A stretch of 64,000 nucleotides of DNA, taken from NCBI GenBank assembly GCA_012845835.1, contig JABAKD010000013.1, forward strand, positions 9,303,128 through 9,367,127, given 5' to 3'. Shown here one piece after another: positions 16,946 through 30,600 of this stretch. The position numbers and the translations under genes are program-made. How positions within the stretch are numbered: the stretch's first letter is position 1; each line of letters begins with the position of its first letter. The notes under the pieces are model-generated. The model had not been told where the DNA came from and did no database searches. It worked only from the letters and a program-made list of their open reading frames with translations. The DNA is from Undaria pinnatifida (lineage: Eukaryota > Sar > Phaeophyceae > Laminariales > Alariaceae).

Positions 16946-18064
16946 GGTGTTAAAGGGGCAGGAAAAGAGATAGAGAGATGACGAGGAGTATGGGGAGGCT
17001 GAGCTTGGGGAGTTATCGGGCGAGTCGTCACGCGATGCGACGGCAGGTCCAAAAAATGTGGCCGACGGGTGGGGCTCCTTCCCCGAAGAAGAGAGAGGCA
17101 ATGGAACTCCTTCTTGAAGGCGTGTTCACCGGCTAAATAACGGCCACTTGAAACGGCTAATTCAGCCGTTTCGACTTTCGACTACTCATTTCGCAGCCTA
17201 CACCCTACACTCGACCACTCTGTGCCTGGTACTCTCTACACTCTACATACCGTACTCACACTGCTGTCCCCAGGCTCTACCCGCCGACCAGCCGACGCTT
17301 GCATTTGAAAACTGTTGTTGCGGTTGCTGGCGTTGTTGTTGTGTTTTGTTATTTTGCAATAATCACCATAATAATCTGATCCGTCATCGTACTAAGCTGA
17401 ACTGGCACCAAGGCGCACTGCATCCTGATGCTACTGACCCACTATTGACTACAAGTGCTGCCGACGTCGCTTTTGGCACTTGATGCTCGATACCCGATAC
17501 TCCATGCCCGATACTCGATACTCGACACTCAATACTCGGTACTCGGTACTCAATACTCGACACGCGCAGCGCGTAACAGATCGCCGCGACGCCGCCTGAG
17601 CCGATTGTCGAAATTTCAAAATTTGAATCGATCGAAAGGTTGATTTGACTGAAATGTCAGCCGGCAGCTACACACTGCTGCTGATCTGACGCCAAATCGT
17701 ATGGTTGGATAATCACATTAACTACGAGATAGGAAAGGTTCCCTCGAGGGCAACGAGAACGCGCGGTACGGTGATACTGTGTATACGAGCACAACGCTGG
17801 AGCTCGCGCAGCAACATCAAGTTTCATACAAACACCAAGCAGACACGAGCACATAAAGCGCTGAAAACCTGCTGCGACATCGTACGGCTCCAAGGACGGG
17901 GGAGGGGGGACGGGGGAGGCATCAGGAGAGCGGCCCTCACCGTAGGCAGAAAAGTTATAAAAGCTTTAATACAGGGGGGCATCGCGCAGCTTGAGATACA
18001 TGCAACTTCGGTGTTGAGAGTGTGCAGGTGTTGACAGATACACCGAAAAAGGCTCGTCACCGTC
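16946..18064. promoter_or_regulatory. divergent intergenic region (tubulin / ankyrin gene)
   Basis: These 1.1 kb separate the start codons of two genes that point away from each other, so the upstream elements of both should lie here. I see no clear TATA box at a convincing distance. The region contains a short array at 17470-17562. That is all I can support. Confidence 0.4.
17470..17562. repeat. short-unit tandem array (GATACTCGA-like)
   Basis: About nine degenerate copies of a 9-10 nt unit (variants of CGATACTCGA, CAATACTCGG and CGGTACTCGG) lie in the divergent promoter region. The array is short and imperfect. Confidence 0.7.
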
Positions 18065-21000
18065 ATGTTATCGTCGCGAAAGTCGGCTTGTCTATCCGAG
18101 AGAAGAGCGACCACATCTTCTACCACCACCCGTGGTACCGGGGGGTCGACGGTGCGGAACACGTCACGAAAGGATGACCGAAAAAACATGTCGACGTCGA
18201 GACCGTCCGCACGGTTGAAAGGCCCTCCACCGACAGTAAGCGACGTCTTCGAGATCGTGGCGGACGGAAACGCGGACTTGTTGGCGGAGGTTATCGAGTT
18301 TTCGGGGGCGGCGCACGTGTGTGAACTGCGGAGCAAGAACCAGGACGACTACGGACGAAATCTGCTCCACTGCGCTGTGACCAACGGGCAGTTGAAGACG
18401 CTGCAGGTCTTGCTGGAGCACGACGTGTTCGACCCAAATCAGGTGGGGTTAGTGTGCGCGGTGTGACGCGTGCTGCGGTCGAGGTGTCCGTTTTCGTCCG
18501 AAAGTATTTCTGAATGACGGGACTCCTTAACCCAAAATCGTCGGGAAAAGGTCATTTTTTTTGCGTGGTTCTCGTTGTATACCTAGGCCATGGGATTTTT
18601 CATCCGGTAGCCGTTTTGATTTTTCTCCAAATCAATTTTTGGGACAGGTCTTGAGCTCCCAAATTGAGGAACCTCAAAAAAAAAACGGTGCACATCTGTA
18701 TCGTAGCACGTGCCGTGGGTCATCTTAAATTCGACAAACTCTAGCATAAAACTCTCGCATGTACAACATGAAATTCAACATGAGTTTTTTTGCGTTGCGT
18801 GCTCGTGCATGTCACATATATTTGTGGCTGTTATGGTTCGAGCTGTTTGTACGGTGTTATCAGCACGAGCACGGGACTTTTTTTCTGCGTGCCTTCTGCA
18901 TATAGTACGAAGCGTAGCTGTTGTTGATCGAGCTGTTTTTGTGTTGGCAGTAAGAGTTCGTGATTTTTTATAGTGTGCGCGTGCATTCCAGAGATATAAC
19001 TGTTGTTGCTCGAGCTGTTTGCGCAGTGTTGTCAGCATACGCACGTGCCTTTTTTTATTATGTGCACATTCCACCACATAGCTGCTATATAGTTGCTCGA
19101 CCTTTCTGTACGGCATTGTCAGTACGAGTACGCACGTGTATGTAGTATTGAGTGTAGGTGTTTGCCTGTCGGGGAAATATATCGCACTGACAGTGTCTCC
19201 ACGAAAACTTCCTTCTCTGCACACAAAATACCAAGGCATCGTGAGTCACAAAAGCGCGACACGTCCATACTCTTAATAGTATGTAGGGTGCTGTTTCTAC
19301 GGCACAGCTTTTTGCAGGACACCCGTGCACATGAGCAAGACAACATAGATGTGTCCGTAAGCCCAGACCTCGCGGCATTAGCTTATATATACACATAGCA
19401 TTTCATGCGCGGCAATTGGGTATATTATTTGGAAAATTCCATTTTCCAAACATAGAAAACCATCAGGGTTGCGCTCAGCTACAGGAGTTAATCGTACATC
19501 TCACGACACGAGCTGACGATAGCCATGCAACAACTGAAAATCCCAAAATTCTTAGCGTCCTCAAAAGCTTACGTCGTCATGAATTAAATGGAACATTATG
19601 GACAGGTGGGATTTTTTTATTGAGCTTGGATGAATGCCGCTCCCCACTAAGTTAAGGTCCACTCGATGGTTATTAATATGCATTGTTCGGGACCCGAGCA
19701 CGTTGTGGGATAGGCCATGCCGTGGAATTCAGCCTCACTATTCCTATCGCATTATCTGGCGGGGTTATGTCCGATCCAAGAAATGCAGTGTTTTTTACGC
19801 TGTTCTCTCATCTCTGCCCACGTTCTCCATGCGCGCGGGCTCCATGCGTTTTTCTGATTAAGAGGCCGACGTGTTTCACATTTCTCGCTCTATGCAATAG
19901 TGCTCTCGCTCCATCCAAACAGGAGAACATTGTTAGAAGCACGATGCCATGTTTCCAAATGCAACGGGTCGTAAAGGGCAACGGGCCGGAGCTTTCATCT
20001 GCGTGATTCACACATCATGTACATGAGCTGCTATATAACGCTCTCGGAATTTCTTGAATCAGGACAACAGACCAACACTATGTCAATCCAGTGGGAAATG
20101 CCACGTGGAACTTGAACAACGACGCGCATATGACTCCTGCAGGCGTGTCTACCCCCCCAGACCAAGGGATCCCTCCGTGCGACGACGACACGTAGCTGTA
20201 ACCGGTACCCGTATAACCGGTGTTCAGGAGAACGTTCTTACTGGGAACTGTTATCGTAAGGGAACTATCACATAATGCCGCGATGGCGCGATCTATGTCC
20301 CCATGCTCGATTATTCGCAATAACAACCAGCTACAACAAATCCCACTTAAAAAAATATAACTCCTTAGACTAAAACCTTTTTTCGTAAAACTTGATTTAG
20401 GTGGACAGCGTGTACACCCGAAGCACGCCTATGATGGAGGCGGTCAAACTCGGGCGGCTGGACCTTGTTGAAACTCTCATCAGAGCTGGTGGTCGACTGG
20501 ACGTTCAGGTGCAAACGGCCAACCAATCATATCTTCTTATATTTAAACGTGCTACCGGTTAGCCAATGATGTGTTGTTCTAGCGAAAAATGCCAACGGCT
20601 ATCCAATCGTATTTTCACCAAGTGAGACATGTGGTTGTGCGCTGTTAACCCATTCGGCGCTTGAGAAGGGATAAAGGCGAAAAACCGATGACGATCACAG
20701 CATGGGTTGCATGGAGCAGGCCGGGATGCGGGGATAGAGGGGGGGCGTCCGAACCGCATTGCTAGTAAGGGTGATGCAAGAAACGTGCACAGCACGGTGG
20801 TTGCTCGTACTGTTGCACGCTCAAGCTTAGACCGTTGACTGTAACGCACCCACCGTTTTCCCGTCACCAAACATGAGTCCTCAAACGGTTCGCCCTTTTT
20901 GGGACCCAGGGAGGAGGACAAACCTCCCCGGCAAGTTTATTTTTCTCAACCATCTACGAATAGAGTGGGCGCGGAACAATTTGCGCGTGGGATTCTATCG

Positions 21001-23234
21001 CGCCCGTGTCGTGTGACTCTCTGCATCACAGTTTGGACACCCTTATCTGTCATGTTCCAAAGCAACCCGTGGCCGACTCTGTCATCGTCGTCAGTTTTGC
21101 ATCGTCAGTTTTTACAGTCAGTTTTTTAATCGCCAGTTTTTATAGTCAGTTGTCATCGTCAGTTTTCATCGTCGAAACTCATTAACGTGTGCTATATACA
21201 CGATAGACTAGCATTTTTTGGTCGATTGTTTTTCTGAATGGGGAGGCAGACTCCTTAACGCCAAAACCGTCGGAATTTGATTAAAGAAAAATGGTATAAG
21301 TGGATCAAGGGTTTGTTAATCAGACTTCCCTTATAAGGTGGTTCAAAATCGCTTTTTGGGGGGGTTAAGAACGGTAAGGAGCTCCTCATCAGGTTATGAG
21401 CCTCAGAAAAAAACGGGTGCACCTCTACCGAGGCATGGGTCCATTTTCGGTTTTCATTTTCGGTTTTCATTGTCGATGTTCATTGTCGGTTACCTAAAAC
21501 AATTTACCAACCAGAAAATTGCGCTCACGAAATGTCTTTTCTCTGCAGGACAATCGTTTCGTTCGCAATAAATGTAATGAATTTACGCTTCTAAGTAAAA
21601 AGTGTGATTCCGTTAGTAAATGCGAGCACCGTTCGGGTTCCCCAGGACGTAAACGGCGACACCATCCTGCACTGGGCGGCCCGGGAGGTGTCCGCGGCGT
21701 TCTTGAGGGACGTGCTGCAGCTGGCGAGGAAATATGGCAGCACCGTACCGCAACTGACGGCTGCACTACAGGCAAGCACGGAACGAGGGGGGCATAGTTC
21801 GCACTGTTAGGGGTATTTACTATGCGTTTTCTCTCGGCAAGTGTTTTTGCGTAACAGCTGTATGTGACACTTGACTGACGGTAGTCGCAGGGCACAATAA
21901 GTGATGTGCAAGTGAAGCCGCCGCGCAGTTCTTCGAAAATAAAAGATTCGCTTGCAGGAACCAGACCGTGTTTTTCGCCTACTTTAGGTCTGCAGCAGTA
22001 CAAAATGCAGCCAACTATGCCACAAATCACCCCACCCGCGTATGCGACACTGCTCATACCGCGTTTTCCTAAGAGTTTACTTTTTGGCTGTCCCCTTCGA
22101 AAATGAACTTATGAAGCTTACATCAAGCTGTCATATTTACCTGAAAAAAAATTGAAGCACCCTTCCTGTGCTCATCCTTAGCGTCGCTTGTTTCCCACTC
22201 TGTTTTCTAGCTCCAAATTACTTTGATGTGGGAACCCCTCCACCGATGACTGACTACCGCTGTTTACGTTCTTGTGCAACCTTTTCCAACGGTCCTCGTG
22301 TCAAAATTCACCGCCGAAATTTCAGCTGAAGAACAACAACGGAGAAGATGCGGCCGACGTCGGAGCAAACGACGTCGCTCGCGAGTCCATCCGGCGGCTC
22401 GTGGCTGGCGAAGAGGCTCCTGGATCGACAACCAAGAAAAGAAACTCCACTGCCCCGAGACCCCGCCCATCCGGATGCAAAACCGATACCCGCGCCTCGT
22501 TTGCGGGACGAAAACTAAGCCAGGCGATAGGTACAGGAGGAGCAGGAGGAGGCGCAGGAGGGGGAGTGGGGGAGGGGGCGGCAGGAGTGGGGGGGGGGGA
22601 GGGAGAGGGAGGGGAACGAGGAGGACGAGCCGCAGTACCGCAGCTCCTGCCGGTGACAAAGGGACGAGAGAGACCAAAGTCGGCGTCAGCGACTAAAACA
22701 ACGGCGCCATCGCCCATCGCGGCGGGGGGGCTCGTTGCGGTGCAGTCGACTGGAGCTTTGCCGCCGGCGTTGGTAGATGTGGGAGGGGTGGGGACGAAAA
22801 GGTTCATTCTGACCGTTCCACAAGAGCTACAGGAAGCACGTAGAGAGGTTGAATCGAGCGCTAGTCGGAGGCCGGTACTGTTGGAGACGCAGCAGGCGCC
22901 GTTGCTGCCGAAGGTGAGTTGGAATGTATTTCTCACGCGGCTGCATCCTCGCTTTCGTCGCTCTCAATTTTCTCCACGACATGTCTTCGGTCGTCTGAAG
23001 GTAAATACTGAAAGTACTAACGTCGATTTCGTGAGTTTGAGATACCCGAAAATGACGTTATATATTAAAAGTGGCGTGCCGAAAGTACAAGAGCGCGAGT
23101 TGGCAAAGTCCGGTGCAAATCGACGAACGGTGGGAATGCCGAACCCTCTTCGTCGTAACAATGACGGCACGTGCCGGGTTAGGCAGGAAGGCATGAAACC
23201 TAAACCTGTGACCGCAGCGTGTCCAAAAGGTTGA
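18065..23234 (+). CDS. ankyrin-repeat protein (4 exons, 3' end uncertain)
   Basis: Exons are 18065-18442, 20401-20508, 21646-21771 and 22326 onward; every junction is phase 0. The ATG at 18065 has an in-frame TGA 30 nt upstream. Residues after about 90 form ankyrin repeats: DDYGRNLLHCAVTNGQLKTL (exon 1), STPMMEAVKLGRLDLVETLI (exon 2) and DVNGDTILHWAAR (exon 3). A repeat continues into exon 4 (LKNNNGEDAADVG). The exon 4 remainder is Gly-, Ser- and Pro-rich and probably disordered. Ankyrin repeats bind other proteins; no catalytic domain is seen, so no specific role can be given. Intron 3 begins GCAAGC, a GC-AG intron. In exon 4 a good donor (AAG before GTGAGT) at 22913 competes with an open frame that runs to TGA at 23234, so the last 106 codons may be intron. 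Further exons are possible. Confidence 0.75.
18465..18714. mobile_element. MITE family A, copy in ankyrin intron 1
   Basis: The ends are GACGCGTGCTGCGGTCGAGG and TATCGTAGCACGTGCC, imperfect inverted repeats of the family A type. The interior has GACTCCTTAACCCAAAATCG and CCTAGGCCATGGGATTTTTC, both shared with the 39.5 kb copy. It starts 22 nt downstream of the exon 1 donor. Confidence 0.7.
18770..19150. repeat. degenerate tandem repeat, period about 85-90 bp
   Basis: About four units lie in ankyrin intron 1. Each has a GCTGTT(GTT)…CGAGCTGTTT core followed by a (C/T)AG(C/T)A(C/T)GAG-type string, a CACG, a T-run and GTGC. Divergence between units is high, so the array is old. Confidence 0.5.
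21184..21437. mobile_element. MITE family A, degraded copy in ankyrin intron 2
   Basis: It is recognised by TTCTGAATG, GACTCCTTAACGCCAAAACC, a G-run with GGTTAAGAACGG, and GGGTGCACCTCTACCG at the right. The terminal inverted repeats are eroded, so the boundaries are approximate. It lies between exons 2 and 3 of the ankyrin gene. Confidence 0.5.
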
Positions 23235-26200
23235 TGAGGTATAATCTCCTACTGCTTGAGCTGTAAAGTGAAAAAAATATGAAAATAACGATGTCGGTGT
23301 GTGGTATCATGGCTCCAGGAATATACGTGACGCGCAGATGGTCAGCCAGTGCAATACGTGATACAGCTTGTGGCGATTTTCGTCGATACCGGTATGCCAA
23401 TATGCGGCAACGGGGCGTTCGAGGTTAAGGCCTGAACCTTACCCTTAACCTTGACAAGGTGACGAAAAAAAAAACACATATCATACGGTATCGGCACCGC
23501 GAAATCACGGGGCCGCCAGAAGCATACCGCCGCTGATCGGCACTTGAAACTCCAAAAGCGGAAGATTAACGCTCTTTAATGCTTCCCTGTGGTGCGTTTA
23601 CGTATCTACGATTGTCCACGTTTTTTTTCCTGTTTTTTTTTTTTCAATTTTGAGGATGGCACTCGTACTGCACATTTGCCGGGTGGCAAACACACTCACG
23701 AGCGGATGAGATTTTCTACTTCCCACCGCGCAAAAAAATAGAGACTCCATTCGAGATCGCTGACGCCGGATTGTGCGTCCACCACCGCCGACGAGCAATA
23801 TACAAAATGTCCTGCTGCCCGAGTTCCCGGTTACAGCTATACCATTCTTACCAATGAACTGTTCCCTTGGTATTTCCGCTGTTTGCGTCCGTCCAAAGGT
23901 AAAGGGAGCGGCGACAGATGCTGCGGTCGCTGGCGCAGCTACAGACACGGCGGTGGTAGCAACCGCGGTGTCGAAAACTCGGGCGAGGGCCCAGTCCACC
24001 TCGCAAACCTAGACCTTTTCGCGTCGGGACATCAAGATAGTGCAGCAGTCAACCCTAAATCCGTCGTGATTGGGGCATCAAGACGCTGCAAGACATCGCT
24101 GCCTTCGCGAAACCGTGTCAAAACGCTGGAGCGAGAGCCCAGTCCACCTCACAAAAAAATAGCACTGTCGCAGTGGGTCAGGCATCAAGATGATACGCAG
24201 GATCAGCCCTGGATCCTTTCGCGGGGGGCAACACCATGATACAGGATCAACACATATATATATATGTTCGTAGGGGTTTCCTTTTTTGTAGGCTTTCCTT
24301 GGTTTTCTTCTACTTACTGACGATGCTTTTGAGTTATCGACGTTGGAGCTCGTGATAAGCTGCACAGTGTCGGATGGCAAGCACAACAAGTTTACAGGAC
24401 CAGCCCTAAACCCTTTGCGGGGGGGTGGGGGGACATCAAGATTGTGCAGGGTCTGCTGGCTCGCTTGTCAGCACGTCTAGGTAGAGAATAAAAGTTGTGA
24501 CTGAATTTTGTTTTTCGGTCGTTTAAAAACAAACTCGGGATTTTTCGTCCTGTAGAAGACGATGAGCTCACAGGAACGCGCTTTCCGTTGGTGTATTCAG
24601 GCTGGCCAATGATTACTACATTGGTCCCTTCGAAGGCTCGTTGACAACTAGGTATTGTAATGCTCGGGAGGCATTGCCGAGCTATTCCCCAGATTTTACT
24701 TTCAACTACTACGTCAGCGAGAACCCCGGTCAGTCATCCTAGTCCTAGCTATTTCAGCCCCGTCGGTTTGGCAATTTGATTTCGTTGATCGACCTGAACT
24801 AGCAAAGCACCGCCTTCGTCAACGGCTGGGTGGGACATGCCGGAGCAAACAACAAATGCAGCTCTCGGAGCAAAACATGTTGTAGGTTTTGGAAGGGCCG
24901 AGGTTCGGCTGCATCACGCGTGGATTTTTTTTGTCGTTCCGCTGGCGAGGGGAGATTTGTGTACATACCACGGCAGCGATACCAGCTGCGTGCGAAATCG
25001 CAGCATCGAATTTAATCCCACAGGAAATTGAGTGCTTCTAGTTGAGACCATCGCACGATTAATAGTCGTTCTGCTTTTGCAAGCCAGCAAAAAATCTCGA
25101 GTCACATTACCGCGGCGCATAGGACGATATTGTCGCGCACAAGGATGAGAGGTCCACTGCGAAAGGGAAGATGTCTGGTCAAAAGGGGAAAACATATGTA
25201 TAAAACTCTTGCTATGGGGAGCAAACAGCAAAAAACAAATCTACCTGTCAATGTAACCTAAACTGCTCTCGTTTCTGCCGAGAGCGTCACGAAACTACCG
25301 TCTACGATTGAGCGCGAGGACTCCAATCCCGTGAGCGGCTGCCACTGAGTTAGGATCGGTTACGACACTTCACTGCACTCCGTTTTCACAACACCGATCG
25401 AATGCGCTAGCTAAACATCGCATCAACAAAGACGGGTGATAGACCAAAAGCTGCGGTAGTTGTGGTGGCTCCGGACCGCTCGCGCGAGTAACCCCCTGTT
25501 CCCTTGAGGTCTTAATTTTGCGATTCGAATCCGCAAGGGAATGATAAGATACACTGCGCCGAAAAAAAACTCTTGAACGTCTTTTCGTCCGTGTGGTACA
25601 GAGTCAGTCATGCGCGTGGCTCAAATCTGGTACTGTAAATGGGAGTATGATACTACAATACTGAAGCCTTGGTGGTAGGAAACAACGGAACAACCGAGAG
25701 ACCGATATAGGCGTCTACGATTTAGCGCGAGGGTTCCAGTTCCGTAAGCGGCTGTCAACGAGTTCCAATTCTTACGAGAAATTTGTGCGCCCCGTGTTCA
25801 CGCTACCGATTGCACGGGCTACCAAAAAATGACATCAATGCAATAGGACGGTGGAAAACAATGGAAAAAACTGGGCGAAAGGCACAGATAAAAGCCAAGA
25901 CATATCAGAACGGTCGCAACAACGCGCTCCAAATTTGTGATGCTTTTTGTATCGTACGCAGGAAGGGATTGGTGTTAATCTATCACGACCCACTACGGAG
26001 GGAAAACGGGCTCAGAATGCGCACCAGTGGTCTTCCCAAAACAAGCTTATAATGCTCAACGGCGGCCCTACAAAACACTAATTGAAAACTGTCCCCCCCC
26101 CGTTTACAAAGTCCTGTGGACAAGAGGGCCAAGCTTCGCACCCTTTGCGACCGCCTTATGAGCGTCGGAGTTGTACAAGCTTATATATGCATAGCCCCCT

Positions 26201-27173
26201 TCTTTTTCAATAACCGTATCGATGTCAAACGGATACAGGGTGTAGACTACGCTGTACACATAGCCTCCCGCCTCCGCCTCCGTCTCCGCCTCCCGAAAGA
26301 CATGCCGAACCGTTACCCTCCCTGCCCTAGCGCCAGCATTTCTTCTCGCGGTGTTTGGAAGCCTTCTGGCCTATCGTACTGCGTCCCCGACGTCCTGAGA
26401 GACACATGTACGACACACGCAGTATGTACCGGGTGTGAACACTACGAGCTTTTCAGCAATGATATTGCGTTTGAATGTCGTGAACGACGGCTGTATGGTA
26501 TCTCGCCGGTCCAGGGGGGGCGAGTGTTGTGAGATTTGGTTCGGGTTGGTAGTTGGTCAACCTTACACCGTTAGCCCAACGGACTAACACCGTAATATTG
26601 CACACAATACTTCATTCAGCGCGGTGAAAACTATGCCGCAAGCAGCCGAGGAATTGCAGCCGCGACGGGTGTTCTGGAAATTCGCTTAAAAATGGATCGA
26701 TCTTTTCTGTGCTTCCTTTTAATGTGTTCTCCGCGCTCTACATTATACCCTACTAAGCGTGGATGTTAGTTTTGTGGTGTTGCAAAAGCTACCAGATACC
26801 AGCTTCCGGCTATGTACACAGGAAGAGTGCTGACCTGGGAGACGAACCATAAATACCTACCAATTGCGACATTTCTCTGCTTGTTGCGAAGGAGCTGGGT
26901 GGGAGACACTGCTGTAGGTATTTCGTGACGGGTTAGCCCATTGAGCAGGTCCTTCTAGTATCTCGTAACGGGTTAGCCAATTGAGCCGGTCCTTGTGGTT
27001 GCTTAACGTGTGCTCGTTGCATAGCGACAGAAGAAGGGCAGCTTTACTCAGTTCACGCGCCGGGGTAAAAGGTGGGCCAGATGGCTGCACCAACCTGGTC
27101 TCTTCCTCGTATCATTTTTCGAAATGCCTTCCTAATTATACTAAAACGTCCAATTACCCGGTAATTCAGGTAA
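23235..27173. other. no firm gene; degenerate duplications
   Basis: No exon is firmly supported. A GTAAAG donor at 23899 after a short open stretch is possible but isolated. About 23940-24470 holds degenerate copies of a 130-160 bp unit (AGCCCAGTCCACCTC and CATCAAGAT recur). About 25295-25420 and 25708-25830 are diverged copies of each other and flank a tRNA-like repeat (25455-25570). Any 3'-terminal exon of the long minus-strand gene should be here or just below 27601, but I could not identify it. Confidence 0.4.
26918..26998. repeat. 40-bp tandem duplication
   Basis: Two units of about 40 bp differ at a few positions; both contain ACGGGTTAGCC, AATTGAG or CATTGAG, and GGTCCTT. No function is apparent. 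Confidence 0.7.
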
Positions 27174-27423
27174 TTACCGGCCACCCAAGGTAACACCAAT
27201 AGCATCATTGTGCCGTGCTGAATGTATGACGGCAGCGGGGAAACAGAGAGGGGTTACGTCGTCGTCCCCGATGTAGGTGTACAAACGCCTCCAGCCAAAA
27301 AAGCGCCCACTTAAATTGACGATATTCTGGGGATAATGGTGAGCGGTCGACGTCGAAAAACACATGCTGCACGTTGTCGGATGACAAACAGACTGGGCAC
27401 ATGCACGGGTAGAGGTGCATCAT
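27174..27423 (-). pseudogene. possible LINE retrotransposon fragment
   Basis: The minus-strand frame has MCPVCLSSDNVQHVFFDV followed by a Trp/Phe-rich stretch. The C-x2-C…H spacing resembles the zinc-binding segment that follows the reverse transcriptase in many non-LTR retrotransposons. It is short, has no reverse-transcriptase core and lies between repeats, so a decayed fragment is the best reading. Chance resemblance is possible. Confidence 0.3.
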
Positions 27424-27600
27424 TTTTTTGTAACCTGGCTTCCATTATCACCTTTTTTTCTTGTTAGGTGTCCTGTGCTGTTATCTCTAAACAAAAAGCA
27501 GACGACGGGGGCGCATCAGTCCACGGTCGGATAAATAAACAAAACTTGATAGAAAAATTGAGCTCCAATGAGTGTTCGTCATGGTGGTTTTCGCGCTTAC

Positions 27601-30600
27601 CTAAAGTTGTGGTAGTAATCCACGGCGTACTCTGCATCGAAGTATTTGACCCACTCGGCCGTAACGTGATATTCCCCCTCGCCGCCTCCCTCTAAACTAG
27701 CTTCGTTGAGTTCCGGTGGTTTCTCGTACGTGGATTCCCCAGTCTCCTGCGTCGTGAGCACAAGGCGGTGCGCGGATAGAAGACGTTTACGGCTAAATCA
27801 GTGATTTCTTCGATCGGCGACTTTCTACATTTTGGGTGTGCTCCGCGCAGATGGGTAAGATGACTTCCAGCAAAAACGAAACCTGCTTCGTGTATGATAC
27901 GTGGCATAAACGCGGGTATCGCCTGTCCCGTGTCGACTTAAGGAAGAAACTCTATCATTGCGATAACTACAGTTTTAAGCAGGGTTCAGGTCGGGATAAA
28001 TCCCGACGTCAGTATCCCAACCTTGTGGGCGGGATCCGGGATACCGGCATATCCCGGCATATTTAGGTGGTCCCTGATACCGCCGAAGGACGGCCGAAGG
28101 CGGTACCGGCAAAAAACGCAGTCCCGGTAACCGTTTAAAATATCCCGACAGATGGCACTAAGGCCCGGATGAACCCACGTGATTTTCGAGTCCCGGATAC
28201 CGCCCAAAGGGTACCGGCATATCGCAATCCCGACAAAAAAGTACCGGTTCATTTTAGAGCACCGGATACCGCCCAAAGGGTACCGGCATATTGCAATCCC
28301 GACAAAAAAAGTACCGGTTCATTTTAGAGTACCGGATACCGCCCAAAAAGTACCGGCATATTGAAATCCCGGCTAAAAAGTACCGGTATAATGGATTGCC
28401 GGGATTTCGTGCACTTCTCCACTGGCCGAGTGGTCTGGGAGATGATACGTAACTCTAGAAGATCTAAGTGCGGGGTTCGTTTCCTTCCAAACAGTTTTTT
28501 TTTTTTCTTTCGAGTTTTTTTTTTTATTATTCTACAGAAGTTTTTTTTTTTTTTTTCGGTGCTGTGAGGTCCATTTGTATATTTTTTTTTTTGTTCGGGG
28601 CCGGTTCCTTTTCGGCAGAACCAACCATTTTTTATTGGGTGGACGGCAGCCGTGCAGACCAACACCAGCCACCTGCCCACACCTCCTAGCGTGTGCGGTC
28701 CAGCAGAACAATGAGCGCTTCGGATGGGAACCCCAGTGCTGAAAGTAGTGCAGGGGCCGCGTCGGCCGAGGTGTCTGTGCCTGGTTCGGGTGCAACCGTC
28801 CCCCTCTGATGACCTGGCGAAGCCAACCGTTTTACCGGTTAGGCTAGCTAGCTGGTTTACTTTATTCGCATCAATTTCCGGCATGTTGCGTTCCCGGCGA
28901 AAAAAGTAGTGACACATTTTGCTGTACCGGGTACCGCCGAAGGCGGTCCCGGCATGTTGCGTTCCCGGCGAAAAAAGTACCGGCACATTTAGATTGTCCC
29001 GGATACCGCGAAGGCGGTACCGGCAAAAAACTTAGTCCCGGCAACCCTGCCAAAGTATCCCGGCACATTGCATTCCCATCCCGTTGTGATCCGACAATAA
29101 AACCCGTCCCGACCTGAACCCTGGTTTGAAGGGAACGAACCTGGTAGCAAGTAACACATATCGCGACTAACAAGTACCAATAAATGAGCACCGCGCCATC
29201 CAGATGAAGGCGAAATGGTGCCCGTGGAAGATAAATCGCAGACCCCCACACCGTAACGCCACCGCAAAGGCTTCCCACATCGGACAGATAATGATAGTTG
29301 CCGCTATAAAAACACCTTTGTGCGAGGGTAATGTCATACATATCGCACCGACCTGTATTCTTCACGAGGATATGTACACACCCCGTAACACGCGCGATCG
29401 AAGTATCACACGCAGCTTGCAAAGATGAGGCTTGATCAAAAAAAATTTTGGTCGATCTCACAGCTGAAGTGTATTATTTCATTTATTTTAATATCTCACC
29501 AGACAAACACGTTTGTATGCAAGACACGTGCGACACCGATCCCACCCTGCCAACATGATCTGGATCGTACAGATCATATATAGATCAAGGAGATATCTGG
29601 CACCTGAAGGATCGAGATCACGTATTGGGGGATCTAATGTGTCTGATCTTTGAGCAGTTTTTGCTGCCTCGGCACAATCCTTGAAAATGTGCTGCTTTTC
29701 ATCGCAGACGACCGGCACAATGGGCAGAACCAGCGCTCTCACCGTGTTGTAGTAGTAATTACAGTTCCCGACGTCGTCCCAATAAGTTTGCCATAACCCA
29801 GCCGGTTTCGTCACGAGCTGACCGTCCCCCGCCTCCGCGGCTTCCTCGCCAAAACTCTCTTGAGTCACCTGGAAAGGAAAACATGTACGAAGCGTCGCGC
29901 AACACTAAAAATGAAACGGACGTATCACACCGCATGGGGGTGCTGTGTTTGTCTTCCGGGTTGCGCTTAGCTCGTTTGTATGCCGGTCTACCTATCTCAA
30001 GTGCCCCTCGCACAGCTTGGGTGGATTTGTTTCTGTGTAGGCTTCGACGCACGGGCCGCGGTGCCGTAAGAACCAGGGACGCACGTTACCCTCAATTTGC
30101 GACGAATGTTACCGGTAACACAAGAAAACAGCGCATGGCACTTTTTTTGCCGCGTTATTACCGCGAACCCCCCCCCACGCTAATCCGCTGATGGCGTGGT
30201 TTTCACCGCAGGGGGTTTACAAATTCGACATATTTTCCGATGTAAACGGAGGCGTTTTCGTTCAAGGGACGCTATGATACGCAACATTGAGTTACCGCAT
30301 GTAAATATTCCCACCCGCAACTCCAGTTACCTTTTGAGTCACCATTACCCGCAACGTACATCCCCGGGAAAAGAACGTATTTTGCTTCACGCACACCTGC
30401 CTCGCGCCAGTATTTTCACGCCAACACTCTAAAAAGCGAGGACACGTCCCTGGATACTGCGCACCCGAAGAGGCTGCAAACGCAGCCGGTGGGCAGGTGA
30501 TTCCTATTCCACGCGTCATTTCGCGCGGCGGTGTTTGACGCGCATACCGCGCCACTGCGCAGGAATCACATCTCACCCAGAGTTTCGGCTTCGGTATAGG

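Noticed and set aside
23598-23999. Minus-strand frame as a terminal exon of the long gene
   Set aside because: It is Ala/Thr-rich, has no WW completion motif and overlaps degenerate repeats; the required one-base phase could not be shown.
28000-28400. CRISPR-like array from regularly repeated TACCGG words
   Set aside because: The setting is eukaryotic, the units are palindromic and variable, and they sit inside inverted-repeat ends with target duplications, so they are transposon subterminal repeats.
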